Source: Limanda limanda
Taxonomy: Eukaryota > Chordata > Actinopteri > Pleuronectiformes > Pleuronectidae
Direction of reading: 5' to 3'
DNA: 64,000 bases
NCBI RefSeq assembly: GCF_963576545.1
Contig: NC_083648.1
Span: 10,465,739 to 10,529,738, forward strand
The notes under the pieces are model-generated. The model had not been told where the DNA came from and searched no databases. It was given only the letters and a program-made list of their open reading frames with translations. A program made the translations under genes and the position numbers. Each line of letters begins with the position of its first letter. The first letter of the stretch is position 1. Below, piece by piece: positions 1 to 13,640 of this stretch.

Positions 1-3000
1 GTGCACAAAGACAGAATTGTGTCAAGCCTTAAATCAAGCTTTCGGGTCACTGTCCTACGGCATTATCCTAAAATCATGTTAGTGTGTATGAAAAGGTCTA
101 CTAGTCCTCACTGTTCACACAATAATGAGATAAACGCCCTCCGCCCTTAAAGCTGCAGTCAGCCCCGTAACCTCATAATGTTTTTATCCCCAATCCAATA
201 TGCGGGAGTACAGAAAAACACAAGTGAAAATGTGTCACCATCCAAATACATGTGGGCCACACTGTACACAGGATGCTACGAGTGCTAATTACTAAATGAC
301 TAAGCCAGCGATCATGCTATGGGTAAAGAAAACACCCCCAAAAAAATCTCTGTCGAAAGCAAAAGCCTTTGGTAAGAAGACAGTGAGTCACAATTTGCTC
401 AATCTTTTCAAAATCTGACACACACATGTAGAGTCCCTTAGGTCGCGATTGTAAACAAAGCTGTTGCTTCGCATACGTTACCACAAAAGAATAGCAATGA
501 ATCACTGATTATTCATTTGCGCTTCCCTTAAATTCATGACGGTGGTCGTTACTCATCCGCAGCTTAAAGCATGTGAATAAGGTCGATGCTCTCGTCATTA
601 GCCTCCGTGGAACAAGCACCACCTCTCAGTGCGAAGTTTGAAACAGCGCTCAGCAGCACAGCAGATAATAAAGCATGGACAAGGCTATCTGCTTTAATTT
701 ATATGCAGGCAGAGAGTGATCTGCCTCCGGCGTGTTAGGCCTGACTAAGCAGAGTGAGTGAGACATTGACTTGTCTGCAGAGAGCCTTCCCACGACCCAT
801 GGAAGAGAAACCCATCTCCTCTGGCTTCGGGGGAGCGGTGCAACATTGACATATGGAGACACTAACATCTATGCAACAGCAGCGTAACATGCCCCTGACT
901 GAACTTCACAGTTTTGCAGCATAAAACAGAAAAACACGTACATTCAAAAGAATCTCAACAATCGTGGCATCATCAAGAGACCACGTCAGGGGAACACGTC
1001 TAAAGCCAACCACTAGAGAATGCTAGTTTATCTACCAAGGAAGCTTTTTTTAATAGACTCCTAATATCAGGAGATATGAGAGGGAGGCAGAGACAGAGAG
1101 GAAGATGGAGCTGAAACAAGAAAGGGGATGAGGCAGAAATGAGGACAGAGCGAGAAAGAAACAGAGATTTCTTTGGCTTTCTCGGGTACATAAATTATCT
1201 GACTGCTGCATTTGTAAAATGCAAAGAGGCCATTGTAAGTGCAGTGCTACGTTATCTAAGTAATTACTGTATTCTGAGGCTACTAAATAAGCAAAGCTCT
1301 TATGAAAAGAGTTTTCAAAACAACGTGATTCAACCCATAGGAATTTACAACTGGGGTCAATTTGAGCAGATACTGATACAACAGGTTAAACAAGCACAGA
1401 GAACACACACAGATCTTTCCAGTAGACAAATAAAACACAATACAGGTTAATATTTTTCATTTAATATGCCGTTATTCTCTATAAAAAAAGTTTTGCCAGC
1501 TTCTGATCAAATGAGCTGTGGATTGTGTTGTGTTGGACAAAGTATGAATCAGCAGCAGCAAAGGTTTACTAATCCGCAGAGGCAGAGGCGGGAGAGAGGA
1601 AGGTATGAACTCTGCCGTGGAACAGAGACACTTTGAGATAAGCAAAGTTACAGAAAATGCAAACGAGATGAGTCACCACTCCTGCCCGCCGGAACAGAAC
1701 AACACAACTCAGGTAAGGTCATTACAATTACAGTACAGATAACAATAGAGTGCTGTGCATACTGCGTGATTGTTTTCCACTATCTCTCGCAGGTTTGTGG
1801 TTTCTGTCTATGTCCTCCCTACAACCCCTCCAGCTCACTTAGAGTAAGTTATGGCCCTCATTTATTGTTGGAAACCACTGCACATCTTTAGATCGGTTAT
1901 GGTTTGGTGATACAGATAGTGTCTGACTCGGGAGTGCAAACCGAGTGAGCACATTCACAACACCTACAGTGCATTTCTCACTGTGCTCTGTTCGAACACA
2001 ATGTCCAATTCAACTGCCCTCCATTAAAATCCACAGGTGGCATGTATTCAAAATGTCATTGTAAATTAGAGTGGCACCAAACTGTAAAACCAGCCTGAGT
2101 CACATTTGGATATCCATGACAACACTCGCTTTGGCAAATTTTTAGGGGGTGACCACACATAAAAACACACTTTCCTCTCAGGGTCCACACTTCAACCGCA
2201 CCTTAACACAACACAACAAACAAACACAAAATCACATCGAGAAGGAAGGTTTACATTCCCAAAGATGTGGATCTGGTGAGAATCCTGTCCCCAGTGAAAC
2301 CATTATTTTGTATCCTCCAGTCTCAGAGACATAATGAGTCTCAGGAGGGTGTAGAGTAATACCAAGCATCTCTAAAAAACAACAAAGGAAAGGCTAATAA
2401 GGTGAAACTTACATCTGTCATGATTCAGATCAATCAACAAACAAGTGGACACAGGAAACTTTAGCAACAACCTGTTATTACCTCAAGCAGTGAGAAATTA
2501 ACAATAACTTCAAAGTCACTTCTTCAAAAAAGTAAAAACACAAAGTTGGATGTGGCGAAATATAAATGTGAACCCTTGAACAGTTTTACACAAAATGTGC
2601 AAGAGAAAAAATAATTTGTGAAAGGAGAAATAATTCTACAGAGCAACTATACTGGATGAACACAATTACCCTCTCTAATCAGGTGTTCTCTTCACCATCA
2701 TCAAGAGAGATTAATAAGACAAATTTATTTCAAAAAGTAAAATTTATTTATGCTATATAGTAGGATAAAAGAATGAATACATGTAATACTTGAATATTGA
2801 ATGAATATTACTGAAACATATTATTTGAGCTGAATTGCCCTTTAAGACCTTGCGCCATTATAATTCTCTTTAAATATCTAAACCAAAATTAATTAACATT
2901 CCTCTTAAAATATCCTGAGAAAAATCCCCAATGCTCACATATCGATAATCTTAGGTGAGGAGTGTCTCCTTTAGTCTGCCGTTATGTTTACTGATCCAAT

Positions 3001-4208
3001 ACATTGATCGCCATGGAAATGAGATGTCATTTTGCTGTCACCATGGTCACCATGGTCCAATGATGCGTCCTCTGCACAGAGCGACTCTCTAGAGCAAACA
3101 CAGGGGGAAAGAAAACATGAGATACTGGGTGGACGTGAACCACAGGAGCAGTGCTGCTGCACCTTGAAAGCCGGTTAGATGAGTCGGGTAATTGTGCCGA
3201 ACATAGAGTAATGCAATTCGTGATAACAGCAGAAGAGCATGCCTCACAGAGAACTGCCATGGCAACAGACTGGCCCGTGGTAGCAAGGGGCTAGATTTAA
3301 ATAGAGAAAACAGGTTTAGCATAATGGTCGGAGAAATAAGGTTTAACAAAGGCAGGTAATCGTCTATGTTTAAAAAATTATTTGATGAGTAATTTTAGTC
3401 CATGTGGACGAATTAGTAAATGGTGTCAAGGCCACTTATATCATTGCAGAGAGCCTGTGAAATATGGATTGGTTTTTTTTGTTGCTAATATATCTTATGA
3501 AAACTCAGACATAATCGGTTACTAGACTTCTGATACTCAATCGTTCAAATAGTTTAATGCACTGCAGCAGATGCAGCACGAGGGTCTATTCGATGTGGAA
3601 AATCAGTTGTTTAACTGGTGTGTAATAAGACCTTTGCGGATCCAATAAAGGAAGACAAAATTATGATCTAATGAATTTTCAAAGGCCAGACACTTCCTAG
3701 TCAATGCAACAACTTTCCCCATGGCTACATCCTTTGAAATCAGGAGTTACCAGGATGGGGAGAGATTAAAACACGCAGGGGGAAGGGTTGAATCAGGAGA
3801 TAATATATTTCACAAAGACACTGCTGAGAGCTGTAATAATAATTTTTCACAGTTTGTATTTGCTTTCATGTTTAGTCAATATCTTTTTGGCACTGAAATA
3901 ATTGGTCGATTTATCGGCCTTATGACAGAAGATAAATCTGCAACAACTTCAGTTGAGTCATAATATAAGTCAAAGGCTTCATGTAATATGATTGAAAAAC
4001 AGAAACTAATAAAAGAAAGTTATTGATAGTACAATGTAATGGTATAGCAAAAGCTATAACATTATTCCAAAATTCCTTTAAATCAACATTACTCAGATTA
4101 AAAACAAATCATTTTTCTTTTGAAAATACCAAAAGAGCTTGTCAAATATCAAGTCTCTGTGTGTTCCACGGTTTAGGGGCAAGCAGTTTAGTGGCCTCAT
4201 CGGTACCT

Positions 4209-4870
4209 TTATAGGCCACACAAGGGACATTCAAAAGAAAAACAATGGAGGACCTCAGTTAAACCATTATAGACAATTAAAAGGACGTCAACATTTTTTT
4301 TGAATGATACAGGTGGCCAGTGCAGTGGGGTAATGCGATGAGATGTATTAATTAGGACTTTAGCTGCAGCATTAATCCTGTTTAAAGGAATTATAATAGT
4401 CGTATTAGCTAATGATAAGTGTGAATTAAGGATGTTTATGAATTGAAAAAGGTCTGATATAGAGTTTAATTTGTTTGCTAGGACAGAGTCCAAGTATATA
4501 GGCTGTAGATTTTCCCTGGCTGCTTTTGGTTTGGACTGGGGTCTTTTGGGGAATCAGAGGTAAACCGTTGTGTGTCATTAGCATACAGAGAGTAGTTGGC
4601 CTGATGGTTAATCATGTTTCCAAGTATGATGATGTATAATGAAAACAGAGTTGGGCCGAGCACGCTTCCTTGAGGAATGCCATATTCAATACCATGGCTC
4701 TTGATACATAAGCACATAACCTGACAAAAACTCCAATCAATTAAGTAAGAATGAATCCAAGATAAAATGTTATCAGCAAGGCCCACTGACTCTGATAGAA
4801 ACAAAACTTTCTTTAAAAATGTAGTAAATTCCTTGCATTTGCAGGTGATGGATTGTTGAAAATGGATCAA
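4209..4870 (-). mobile_element. Decayed non-LTR retrotransposon (LINE) reverse-transcriptase fragment
   Basis: Read on the minus strand, the segment encodes the signature GIPQGSVLGPTLFSLYI followed about 30 residues later by YANDTQ. These are the conserved motifs of LINE reverse transcriptases of the CR1/L2/Rex1 type common in fish. It then continues in another frame with a stretch ending in HWPPVSFKKNVDVLLIVYNGL, which matches the usual 'LHWLPV...' region after the catalytic core. The frame changes near 4,480-4,493. The catalytic YADD has become YAND, so the copy is dead. No 5' end, endonuclease domain or clear target-site duplication is visible. It lies inside the presumed ASIC intron in the same orientation as the gene. 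Confidence 0.85.
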
Positions 4871-7629
4871 CTGGGAAAGAGGTACTTTAGACTTATTTTA
4901 GTTTTCAAAGAATCGTTAGCGCATCTCTCCTTTCATACTGCATTATTAAAACTTAAAACTTGTTTAACAAAGTGAAGATGTAATTTTCTTTTCTTCCTTT
5001 ATCTCTTAACTAATTTCTTTTCAGCTGAAAAATTACACCTAATCAAATGTGATTATTTCCAGGTTTCTTTTGTCTTCTATGACATTAAAATGAATACCTT
5101 TCAGTTTTGAAAGGCTGATGGGACCTAATATGCCAAATGAGTACATCAAAGTGAGCTTTTTATATTACAAATATGTGATTGAATAATCTCCAGATTGGCC
5201 GATAATGCAAATAATCCGTATTTCAGCTCTGAGTTTAAGAAAATAACAATGACACAAACCACTTAAAATAAACATGTGAACTTTAATTCTGAAATGTTAA
5301 ATAATGTACACTTGAAGCTGTGATCGTACATACTGTATTCCTTGAAAAGAGCAAGGACCTTTCCATTTATAAATCAGGTTAAACATTTGACTAAAATCTC
5401 TCCCTGCATCAGTGTTCAAAAGAAAAAAATTCAAATGGAGCTCAGAGGGTTACGAACACAGAGAGAAGGGTGAGGTGGTTTGTTTCTCTCATGGCAGAGG
5501 TGTGACCTTTTGTCTGGCCACTGACTGCAGGCTATCATATCATCTAACAGCTTTGTGTCTGTAACTGCGCCATATTCTGCAACCACAGACAATAACAGTG
5601 TACAGAAATAAACATGTTTCAAGGCCTATCTGTGAGCATGTCTCGACTTCTGGCCATTGCAATCTAAGATTGGATTTTCACAAGTGTTTCAGGGCCAAAG
5701 ACCTTCTCTGCATCACTCAACATATTTCAGCTGACATTGTGAGCCCAGATGACGCCATTCAAAATGTAACACTGCGCAATGTAGAATAAGAATAAAGGGA
5801 TATAATGTTGCTATTCAAATGAAACCCATGTGTGAAGCAAAGGGGACATTCAGGATTTAGCATGAACCACAAATTAAAGGATTTTGAATCATAATAGTAT
5901 TGACCACGGTTATTACAGTACAAATGGAATGGAAAAAATCACGAGAGACCACATTATGCACCAACAGCAAACTAAGTGGGTATAATGAAGAAAAAATGAG
6001 CCAGAGGAAAGCTCAGAGCCACATACCAATCACTTCAAGGTTAATTCCATTAAGAACAATAATTCAAAACTGCAAGCTATCTCATATCATCAATATATCA
6101 AAGCAAAAGCCACTTAAGAATTTTTTCATCTTTATTAAGATTAATTAATTAAAAAATTATAATATGTCTATTACTAATAATAAATAATATAAATAATATA
6201 TTTATCATAATTCTCTGTTTATTATCACTCCAACACTTGTGTCAGTGGAATGATTTTAACCAAACTGGAGCAGTGCTACCGTAAACAAGGCTTGTACAAC
6301 ACAGAGGGACATGTTGACAATTTGGCCGTCATATAAATTAATCAAGTCATGGTGAAGATAAATTAACCACCATGGCGAGTGAATGCAAATGAGTTAATCA
6401 CCGCAGTCTGATGTTTGAGGTTTGATGGTGCGACGCAGGCCACAATCAAGGTAATGACAAGTGAAATTATTTTCCAGCTCAACTCTGTGCGATTAGTGGC
6501 TTGATGGACTAAAATGTAAGGGACTAAAGGAGTCGCCTGTTTTCAAGCTCTGGGGCAGATTTGGTGGAAATTAATAAACATTCTGAACATGCAGGAGGGT
6601 AAAATCCATTTATTCAGAGACATATTCATTTGGGCTTCCTCGTTGTGCTGCTGTACTTTAATGGAAAAAGCGCTCATGCAATCAGAAGGTAAAATGCTTA
6701 TTGTGTCCGAGCAACACCAAAAAAATGTAGAGGTACTTGTTTTATAAAAGCAACATATTCTTGTGTTTATTTTTCTGTACTTGCAAGTCAAGAACATAAA
6801 TCAAACTAGGTTGGCATTTTCTCTCAGTATTAGGGTTTCAGTTTAAAATAATTTAAGCCTTGGGACAAGGGGTTTTATGAATGAATCACTCAGCTGAAAC
6901 GTTGTCCACTCCCACATCGGAGTCTTCCCATCAGTTCAATGAATTCTTCACTGATCATGTTTGTACTGAATCTGTAGCAATCCTGCCACCACTAATAATC
7001 AGTTCACATTCTGTTTGAACTCAAAGATGGGCAGAGCAAAAGGAAATGTTTTATTAGTTTGGATTAATGCTTTAAAACGGGAAGCAGTTCTGACCTGCAA
7101 AGGTCTTCCTCAAGACACAACCCCTGTCGGCACCATCAAGGGAATTTTCTTTACAAAGGCAGAAATGACAGATCACAAACTCCCCTCAGAGAGATTTACA
7201 GTCTGTACCTCATGCAACACCCTCTGTCCCTGGACCCGCATTCCAGATAATGAACCAGAGAGATACTTATTGCGCCGTTTCCAGTGATTTAATGGAGATA
7301 AATGGTGACTTTTTGAAGAATGGAAGAATACACAATACAAAATACACAGAGGGTCCGATTTCCTGCTTGGTGCCAAATACAAATCAATAAAAAATGTATT
7401 GACTGGGTGAAACTAGCTCTGGACATTCCCACAACTGCATTGTATCTGTATATCTGTGCCTCATTGGTTTTCTCCTGAGCCACTCTGCTACAAATATGAG
7501 TTTTAGTTTCTATGAATGGCGAGAGTGCTGCTATTGCTGTAGTTACCCCTGCTGTGGTTATCTGTGCAATGTTGATTGTCTAACACACTCCTCTATTTCT
7601 GACCAAGGTCTGAAGCAGACCGTAAAGAG

Positions 7630-8002
7630 TTACAGTCTTTATAAAGATGGACAGCATGTCTCTACCTCGTCCCACTATCCAGAAATGAAATATAAAATAT
7701 ATATATCTGCAGTCACAGTCACTTTAGCGAGGTTTTGCAAATATATGTTCGACCAATCGTGAGTCAGTCTTAGCATGTATTGCTTCAAATAACTACTTAT
7801 ATCCAAACGAAGTTGAAATCAATCAATGAGAACTACCTCAAATTTATTTAACATGTACTTTGATCCATGTCCCATCAACTAACATGGAGGAGCAATGATT
7901 TAAATCTATACTACAGCCAGCCACCAGGTGGAAATCAAAATGCTTTGGCTTCACTTCAGGGGAGCTGTCATGTCGACCATCTTTATAAACAGTCTATGGT
8001 CA
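7630..8002. mobile_element. MITE-like element with imperfect terminal inverted repeats
   Basis: The left end (about 7,632-7,660) reads CAGTCTTTATAAAGATGG and the right end (about 7,966-8,000) is its imperfect inverse, containing CCATCTTTATAAACAGTC. Next to the right end is a block with CAGCCACCAGGTGG. Related copies occur at 24,397-24,540 (opposite orientation) and 33,523-33,716. The structure suggests a short non-autonomous DNA transposon without coding capacity. The family name was not established. Confidence 0.6.
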
Positions 8003-8756
8003 CAGCAACAAATAAAAGTCAGAACAAAACTTTACTTTCATGATCATTATATCAAAATGCAAAAATAATGTAGTAGCTGATCCTCATCATGCACATGATA
8101 AATCCCATGAGGAATAGCTTTTTGCAAACTAACTTTTGATTACTGCGAGGCTGCAGCAGTCGCTATAGGGATCCTTTAAGGATAAACCAGGAGACCTCAC
8201 CATTTGGCTGCGGCAGCAGTCAGCTGTAATGACTAATGCTGTTATCTGCTGATTATAAATGTGAGTGGTGACATAAGGCAATCTCAGGCAGAGATTAGGC
8301 CCATTGGAGACGCACTGACTGGAATGCAGACGAGAGGAGACACTTTAGTTTGAGGGAAAATGACAAAGGCTGAAGTCAAGTTGAACAGTTTCAGCTTTCC
8401 GCATATTAAACCTTAACTCAGTCAAATATGTGTTATCCTGCAAAATAAATACTGCTGGGTTATGAGACTGAAGGTCATGTTCATATGAACTATCAGTCTC
8501 TGCAAACTGTTTTTTAAATAAACAGATTTATTGTTCATCAGATATAAATATTAAAATGTGAGTGGGGGGCATGCTAAACCAAACTTAATATTTCTAACCA
8601 GCAAGCTTGATAAGTCTGGATCACAAAATAATTATTGATAAAATAACAAAGCCTGAAATATTTACACTCATGCCCTTTAATTTATTCTCTACTCTGTTGT
8701 ATTACACTGATGTTTTACTTACAAAGTGCTTCAGGCTGCAGTCACAAACTTCCCTA

Positions 8757-8890
8757 AACTATTACCTCTGCCGAGGAAGTTTTTGACGTTTGTTTGTTGG
8801 CTTGGGTTTTAGAAGGATCACGCAAAAACTTCTGAAATGAGGTATACACTATACTAAATGTCATTCTAGTTTCACCTGTAGTCAGTATTG
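8757..8890 (+). repeat. Dispersed teleost repeat, copy 1 of 2 (diverged)
   Basis: The segment starts ATTACCTCTGCCGAGGAAGT, then has a TTTGTTTG tract and CACGCAAAAACTTCTG. The same succession of motifs, better preserved, is found at 13,409-13,640. It resembles an abundant fish repeat recalled by its 'CCAAGGAGGT ... CACAAAAACTACTGGACGGATT' core. No coding potential is visible. Confidence 0.5.
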
Positions 8891-9734
8891 TAGTGGTGTC
8901 GTGGTAAGTGGGTACATTCTCTGGTTAATTTGTGTGGCCTTGCATGATTAGCCTGCTAGCAGTGTTATGTGATAACCTTGTGCAAAGCTTGAAATTGATG
9001 GATCGATAGCACAAGAAGGGACATTGGTCTTTCACCTCATCCTGAAGAATGTACTTTTGCCTCAGCTTGGAAGGAGACACTGTCCTTAATGCTAAAATCA
9101 ATGAATGCCATAGGTTAGTCATACAAAAAAATCATGATTGGTTGCAGCCTTTCTCTACAAGAGGAAAAATCATATAAATCTCTAGCTTTGAAACACAAGA
9201 ATCTCCCTTCACAGTCGTGGGTTTAAACAATATATACAGCACAGCTAAACTGCTGCCTGTGTTCAAGCTGAACATTAACGAACTCCATGCCTCAAATATA
9301 ATGGCATCTTTTTTTTCACTAAGATGCTTTCTTTTTCCAAGGTATCATGAATTTATTTTTAGATCAGGTTTGATGCATGGTACAGAAACTATGGCAGAGA
9401 AAAACAGGCTCTCACCATTGTTTACCACACATGCAGCGATCTCTCTCTATAAATCTTTGTCATGCTCTAAGTAATGGGTCTCAGCTACGTTTCCCCTGTT
9501 TCAATTTTAAAATCCTGCGAGCAGCTGCCGACTAACATGCATGACGCAGAAAGCAGAAATAACAGAGTGGGCCCCTTTCCTGCGGCAAAGAGCAGGCATT
9601 TTCTTTAATTCATAATGCATATACTTATCATTTCAAATGTACTACAGTATTGTAACATTGGAAACATTATGGAGATCATTGTATTGAGTACATTCAAACA
9701 GTGGAAGCTGTCTGGGTCACACCAGGCTCTTCTT

Positions 9735-9860
9735 GATGCTAATACTGCAGGGAGCACTCTGGGCTCTCTGTCACCTGACAGTGAAGCTGTGGGGTGCACT
9801 GTGGTCTCTCTCTCATCTGATGCTAACACTGCTGGGGTGTCTCCCTCATCTGGAAGGTAT
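9735..9860. repeat. Short degenerate tandem repeat, unit about 42-45 bp
   Basis: Successive units share 'GCTAA(T/C)ACTGC(A/T)GGG', '(G)GCTCTCTGTCACCTGA / GGTCTCTCTCTCATCTGA' and similar blocks, giving two and a half diverged copies. The frame through it is open on the plus strand but matches no protein I recognise. It is probably a local duplication within non-coding DNA. Confidence 0.4.
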
Positions 9861-11542
9861 TCTTCCTGTCCATCACTGTCTTTACAACCAGGAAGGCCTG
9901 ATTTATCCTTGTCAATCTTGCGTTGCTGCCTTAGTCGTCCTCACTGGCTCTGTGAGGCAGTGTGCCAGTTATATTTTTATTATAGCCTGCATTCTTATTC
10001 ATGAAATATTCTGTATTTATGACTGTTTCTAGGTATCCTGATCCCCCCTCGCTGTAGCTCTATTTTAACCCGTCTATTGTTGTGCCACATTACAAAGACA
10101 CATTCCCTGTAGGTGATGTGAAAACCCTGATAAAGTAAAAAGACAACGTATGTACGGATTCTGAGAGCAAAATATCTGCATATATGGTATAGGCTAATGG
10201 CCTATTGAAAAAAAAAGAAGCTTAAAGACAATTTTCTGTTTATCTTGCGAACACTGTCCATACTTGTCTAAACTACTGCAATCATTTCCCCAGTAGCACA
10301 TGGTGGTGATGATCGCTTGCCAAGAGCTTCAGCAATTAATGCATTTTCAAGATAAGAGGTTAGAATACATCCTCTGATCAGTGCTACTGGGCCTGGGGGC
10401 AGATGGACGGTACAGTGACTGCCCATCGGAACGTGATGAGACCACCGGTAAGGGGCTAGCTGGTTCGCATGGCTTCACTAGAGGAAAGATGGTGATGGAA
10501 ATTTAAGCAAAATGAGAGTAAAGACTTAGAGGATTAGAAACAGAAGGCTCATCAAAAAATATACGAATATCTGACCAAAAAGATTTGTATGATGACCACG
10601 TTTTACCGAATATATTAGCATTGTAATTCGGTGAAAATACATCAACAAATTCAGGAATTACAAAGTTAAAAGAAATTTGAAGTTGCCTTCTATGAAAACA
10701 TATAGAGACATGGATTTTTCATTACAAAAACGTATTGCCCCCGGGCTGTATTTGTAGTATACATTTATCTTGCTGCCCAGGCTCTCCTGTTCCCCCCCAT
10801 CTCCCTCTGCTCCTAAGTTTATACAGAGTACGTCTGCTACATTCTTCTCACAACTTATCACCTCTAGAAAAACTCATGTAACATTATCCAGTGTAGCATC
10901 TTATTTTCTTCTTCCCCGACTCCCAATGTTGCTCCCCACTACAATGTTCACATATCAATTGCTGTTGTTGAGTGGCACAGTGTGGATATATAAACTTATT
11001 ATTTAAACTCAAACCGATCAGCTTAATGATGCAGATTAAAAGACTACTTGGTAGTGGGAACAGGTTTTATTGTTCCACAGCCTATGAATACATTTAACAA
11101 TAGGTTTGTGCAGTAGCTGTTGGAGCCGTCTGTGGATTTGGTGTTTTAACACTGCTAAATGTCATGGTAATTAGCTTTGTGAAGTGTTTTTAGATGCTCT
11201 CTGAAATTATGATGTAAGTGTTCACTAGGCTCCAGTGTCAGGGGTAAAGGTAATCTTGATGAATCCACTCATACAGAACATCTGTGTGTCTCCCAATGCG
11301 GCAAGAAGATATAAAAGCAGAATTTTGAGCTTGTGTATCAGTAAGACTGTGACCTACGCTGGATTTTGGCAGCCAACGCCAATATTAAGGTTTAAAAAAA
11401 AAGTCCTAACAACAAGGCACGATGAAGGTTTTGTAGGAAAAAGCTACAGACTACAAAAATAATATGATGGGTCATATGACAGTAAGTAATGACAGAGGTA
11501 ATGCACACACTATATGAACATACATTAAAGTGAGTGGCTGTG

Positions 11543-11713
11543 TGATTACATTACATTACATTTTCATTTAGCTGACGCTTTTATCCAAAGCGACTTACAA
11601 TAAGTGCATTCAACTCCAAGGGTACAAACCCAGAACAACAATCAAGAAAGTATTTCTTCAAAATAAAGCAAAACTACAAAGTGCTATAAGTAAGTGCCAT
11701 GTAAGTGCTACTA
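11543..11713 (+). repeat. Dispersed teleost SINE/MITE-type repeat
   Basis: The segment contains the motif CATTTAGCTGACGCTTTTAT followed by CCAAAGCGACTTACAATAAG. This is a very widespread sequence in fish genomes, here followed by CAACTCCAAGGGTACAAACC. No coding potential is visible. I recognise the family by its motif but cannot assign a name without a repeat library. Confidence 0.65.
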
Positions 11714-13408
11714 ACTTTTTTGTTTCAATTTTATTCAAGGTATAGTCGGATAAACCAGGAACAAAAATTGTGGCAAAGTAATTTCATCGATACCAATGAC
11801 ATGAGTCATAACCATACCAATATAATGCCGAAATTCCTCTGCCTATGTTTTTTTTTAAGTTGTTCGGCTTTTTATTAAATGTTTGTTATTCTCTGCTCTT
11901 TAAACCTAAAATAAATAGTAAGGTGATATTTATAATGATGATTATTGATATTGACTGACATTTTTATCTTGATATTATTTATAACCATATCGCGTAGCCC
12001 TTAGCCAGTCGCACAACTGCTAGTGAATGCAAATGATGTCTGTCTCATACAGAATCAATGTGTCTAGAAATGCAATGAAGCATACTCTTAAAATTAAATT
12101 AAAAACTAGTATGAAATTTAAGATGGAAATTATAACTATTTAAAAATGTTAATACATCAATTTTATATACTTATATACTTTGGTGCAAATATGCACATGT
12201 GCAGTTATTATTTAAATCTCTGGAAAGTCAATATATCCTCGATGACAGTTTGATATTTATCAACTGATACTGAACTGACACAATCGTTTCTTTACAGGCT
12301 GTCTTGCAGTTGATCATTATACCTATTATTAAAAAGAATCTGCATCACCATCTGCTGAACTGTGATATTTTACTCAGCTGCTGCAGTGTTGTAAACAAAT
12401 GGACCTGCTTGACAAACAATAAAATGATGAGTCATAAAATTACCTGAAGCATGTTTTACTGCACCAGGCACTCTATTGCAAATCAGCCAACATATACAAA
12501 CACTACTGACATACAGTAGCTGTGACGAGCTAACAATATCATGTCCTCAGTAATACATCGGGCACCGCTAGTTCCTTCAGTCTCCACAAACTGCTTTCTG
12601 ACACGTACCGAACTCCAGATAATACTGAAAAATTCACCACAAGCAAGTGGTTGGTTGTTTCTAACACCGACAAACGCAAAAAGAAGAAGAAAGAACCGAA
12701 GAAGAAACAAAAAGATTTAAGAGAGATTGGAGATAAGGTAAAATGCTGTGATTTCCACAGCGGATTTTTAATGTTATGCCCCCCTCACCTGAATAATCTG
12801 GAAAATTGTTGTTTTGAATCTTACCCAGACATCTCTTGCTGCGTTCTGAATAAATGAAAGGATAAGTCGGTACATTGTCCAGACCCAACAGAAAAAGTCT
12901 GTAGAAATTTCTGTAGAAAATTGGACATTTTCCAGAGTTCATGTCTGATAACGGCTATTGTGTCAGTCCGTGTCATCTCCACTGTAGCTCCGTCTCCTCC
13001 CCTTGGCACCTGCTGTCATCTGGATGATGAGATGAAAGACAACTCACATCTTAGACAGAGGTTCAGCAAAATGTGATGATGAATGCTGATTTTATACACT
13101 CTGTAAGAAATGGACAGAAATGTAGCCCAGGGGGATGTGTGACCTGTCAAGACTTAAGAATGGAGCACTGTATCTGAACTATCAGATTATGATAATCAAC
13201 CTCTTGTTCACTTGCTGTAGTCTATCATTGACCGAGGTGCCATTTATATACAGTGTTAGTCATATAGGCTATCATGCTGTCTATCAGAGGCACAGTGTGT
13301 AGGATTCATATGTCATATGACAGGGAACACCGAATACAACCTCAACAACAGTAATACAACCAACCAAGTAAAATTAATCTATTCATGTGGATATGCCTAC
13401 ATATACAT

Positions 13409-13640
13409 ATTACCTTTGCCAAGGAGGTAATGCTTTCATCTGCTTTCGTTTGTCTGTTTGCAGCATCACACAAAAACTACTGGACGGATTACAACGGAAC
13501 ATGGTGGAAGGATATATTCTAGGTCAGGGGAGAACCCACTAAATTGAGTTTTTATGAACTTCCCAAAAAATTGTTCATGGATATTCACATTTGGTTCAGC
13601 TTGATTGAAATTAAGGAGACTGTTGGGACTCGACTGAATG
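13409..13640 (+). repeat. Dispersed teleost repeat, copy 2 of 2
   Basis: The copy begins TTACCTTTGCCAAGGAGGTAA, has the core CACACAAAAACTACTGGACG and GGTGGAAGGATATATTCTAG, and ends around TGTTGGGACTCGACTG. It matches the abundant fish repeat of which a shorter copy lies at 8,757-8,890. It is non-coding. Confidence 0.6.
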
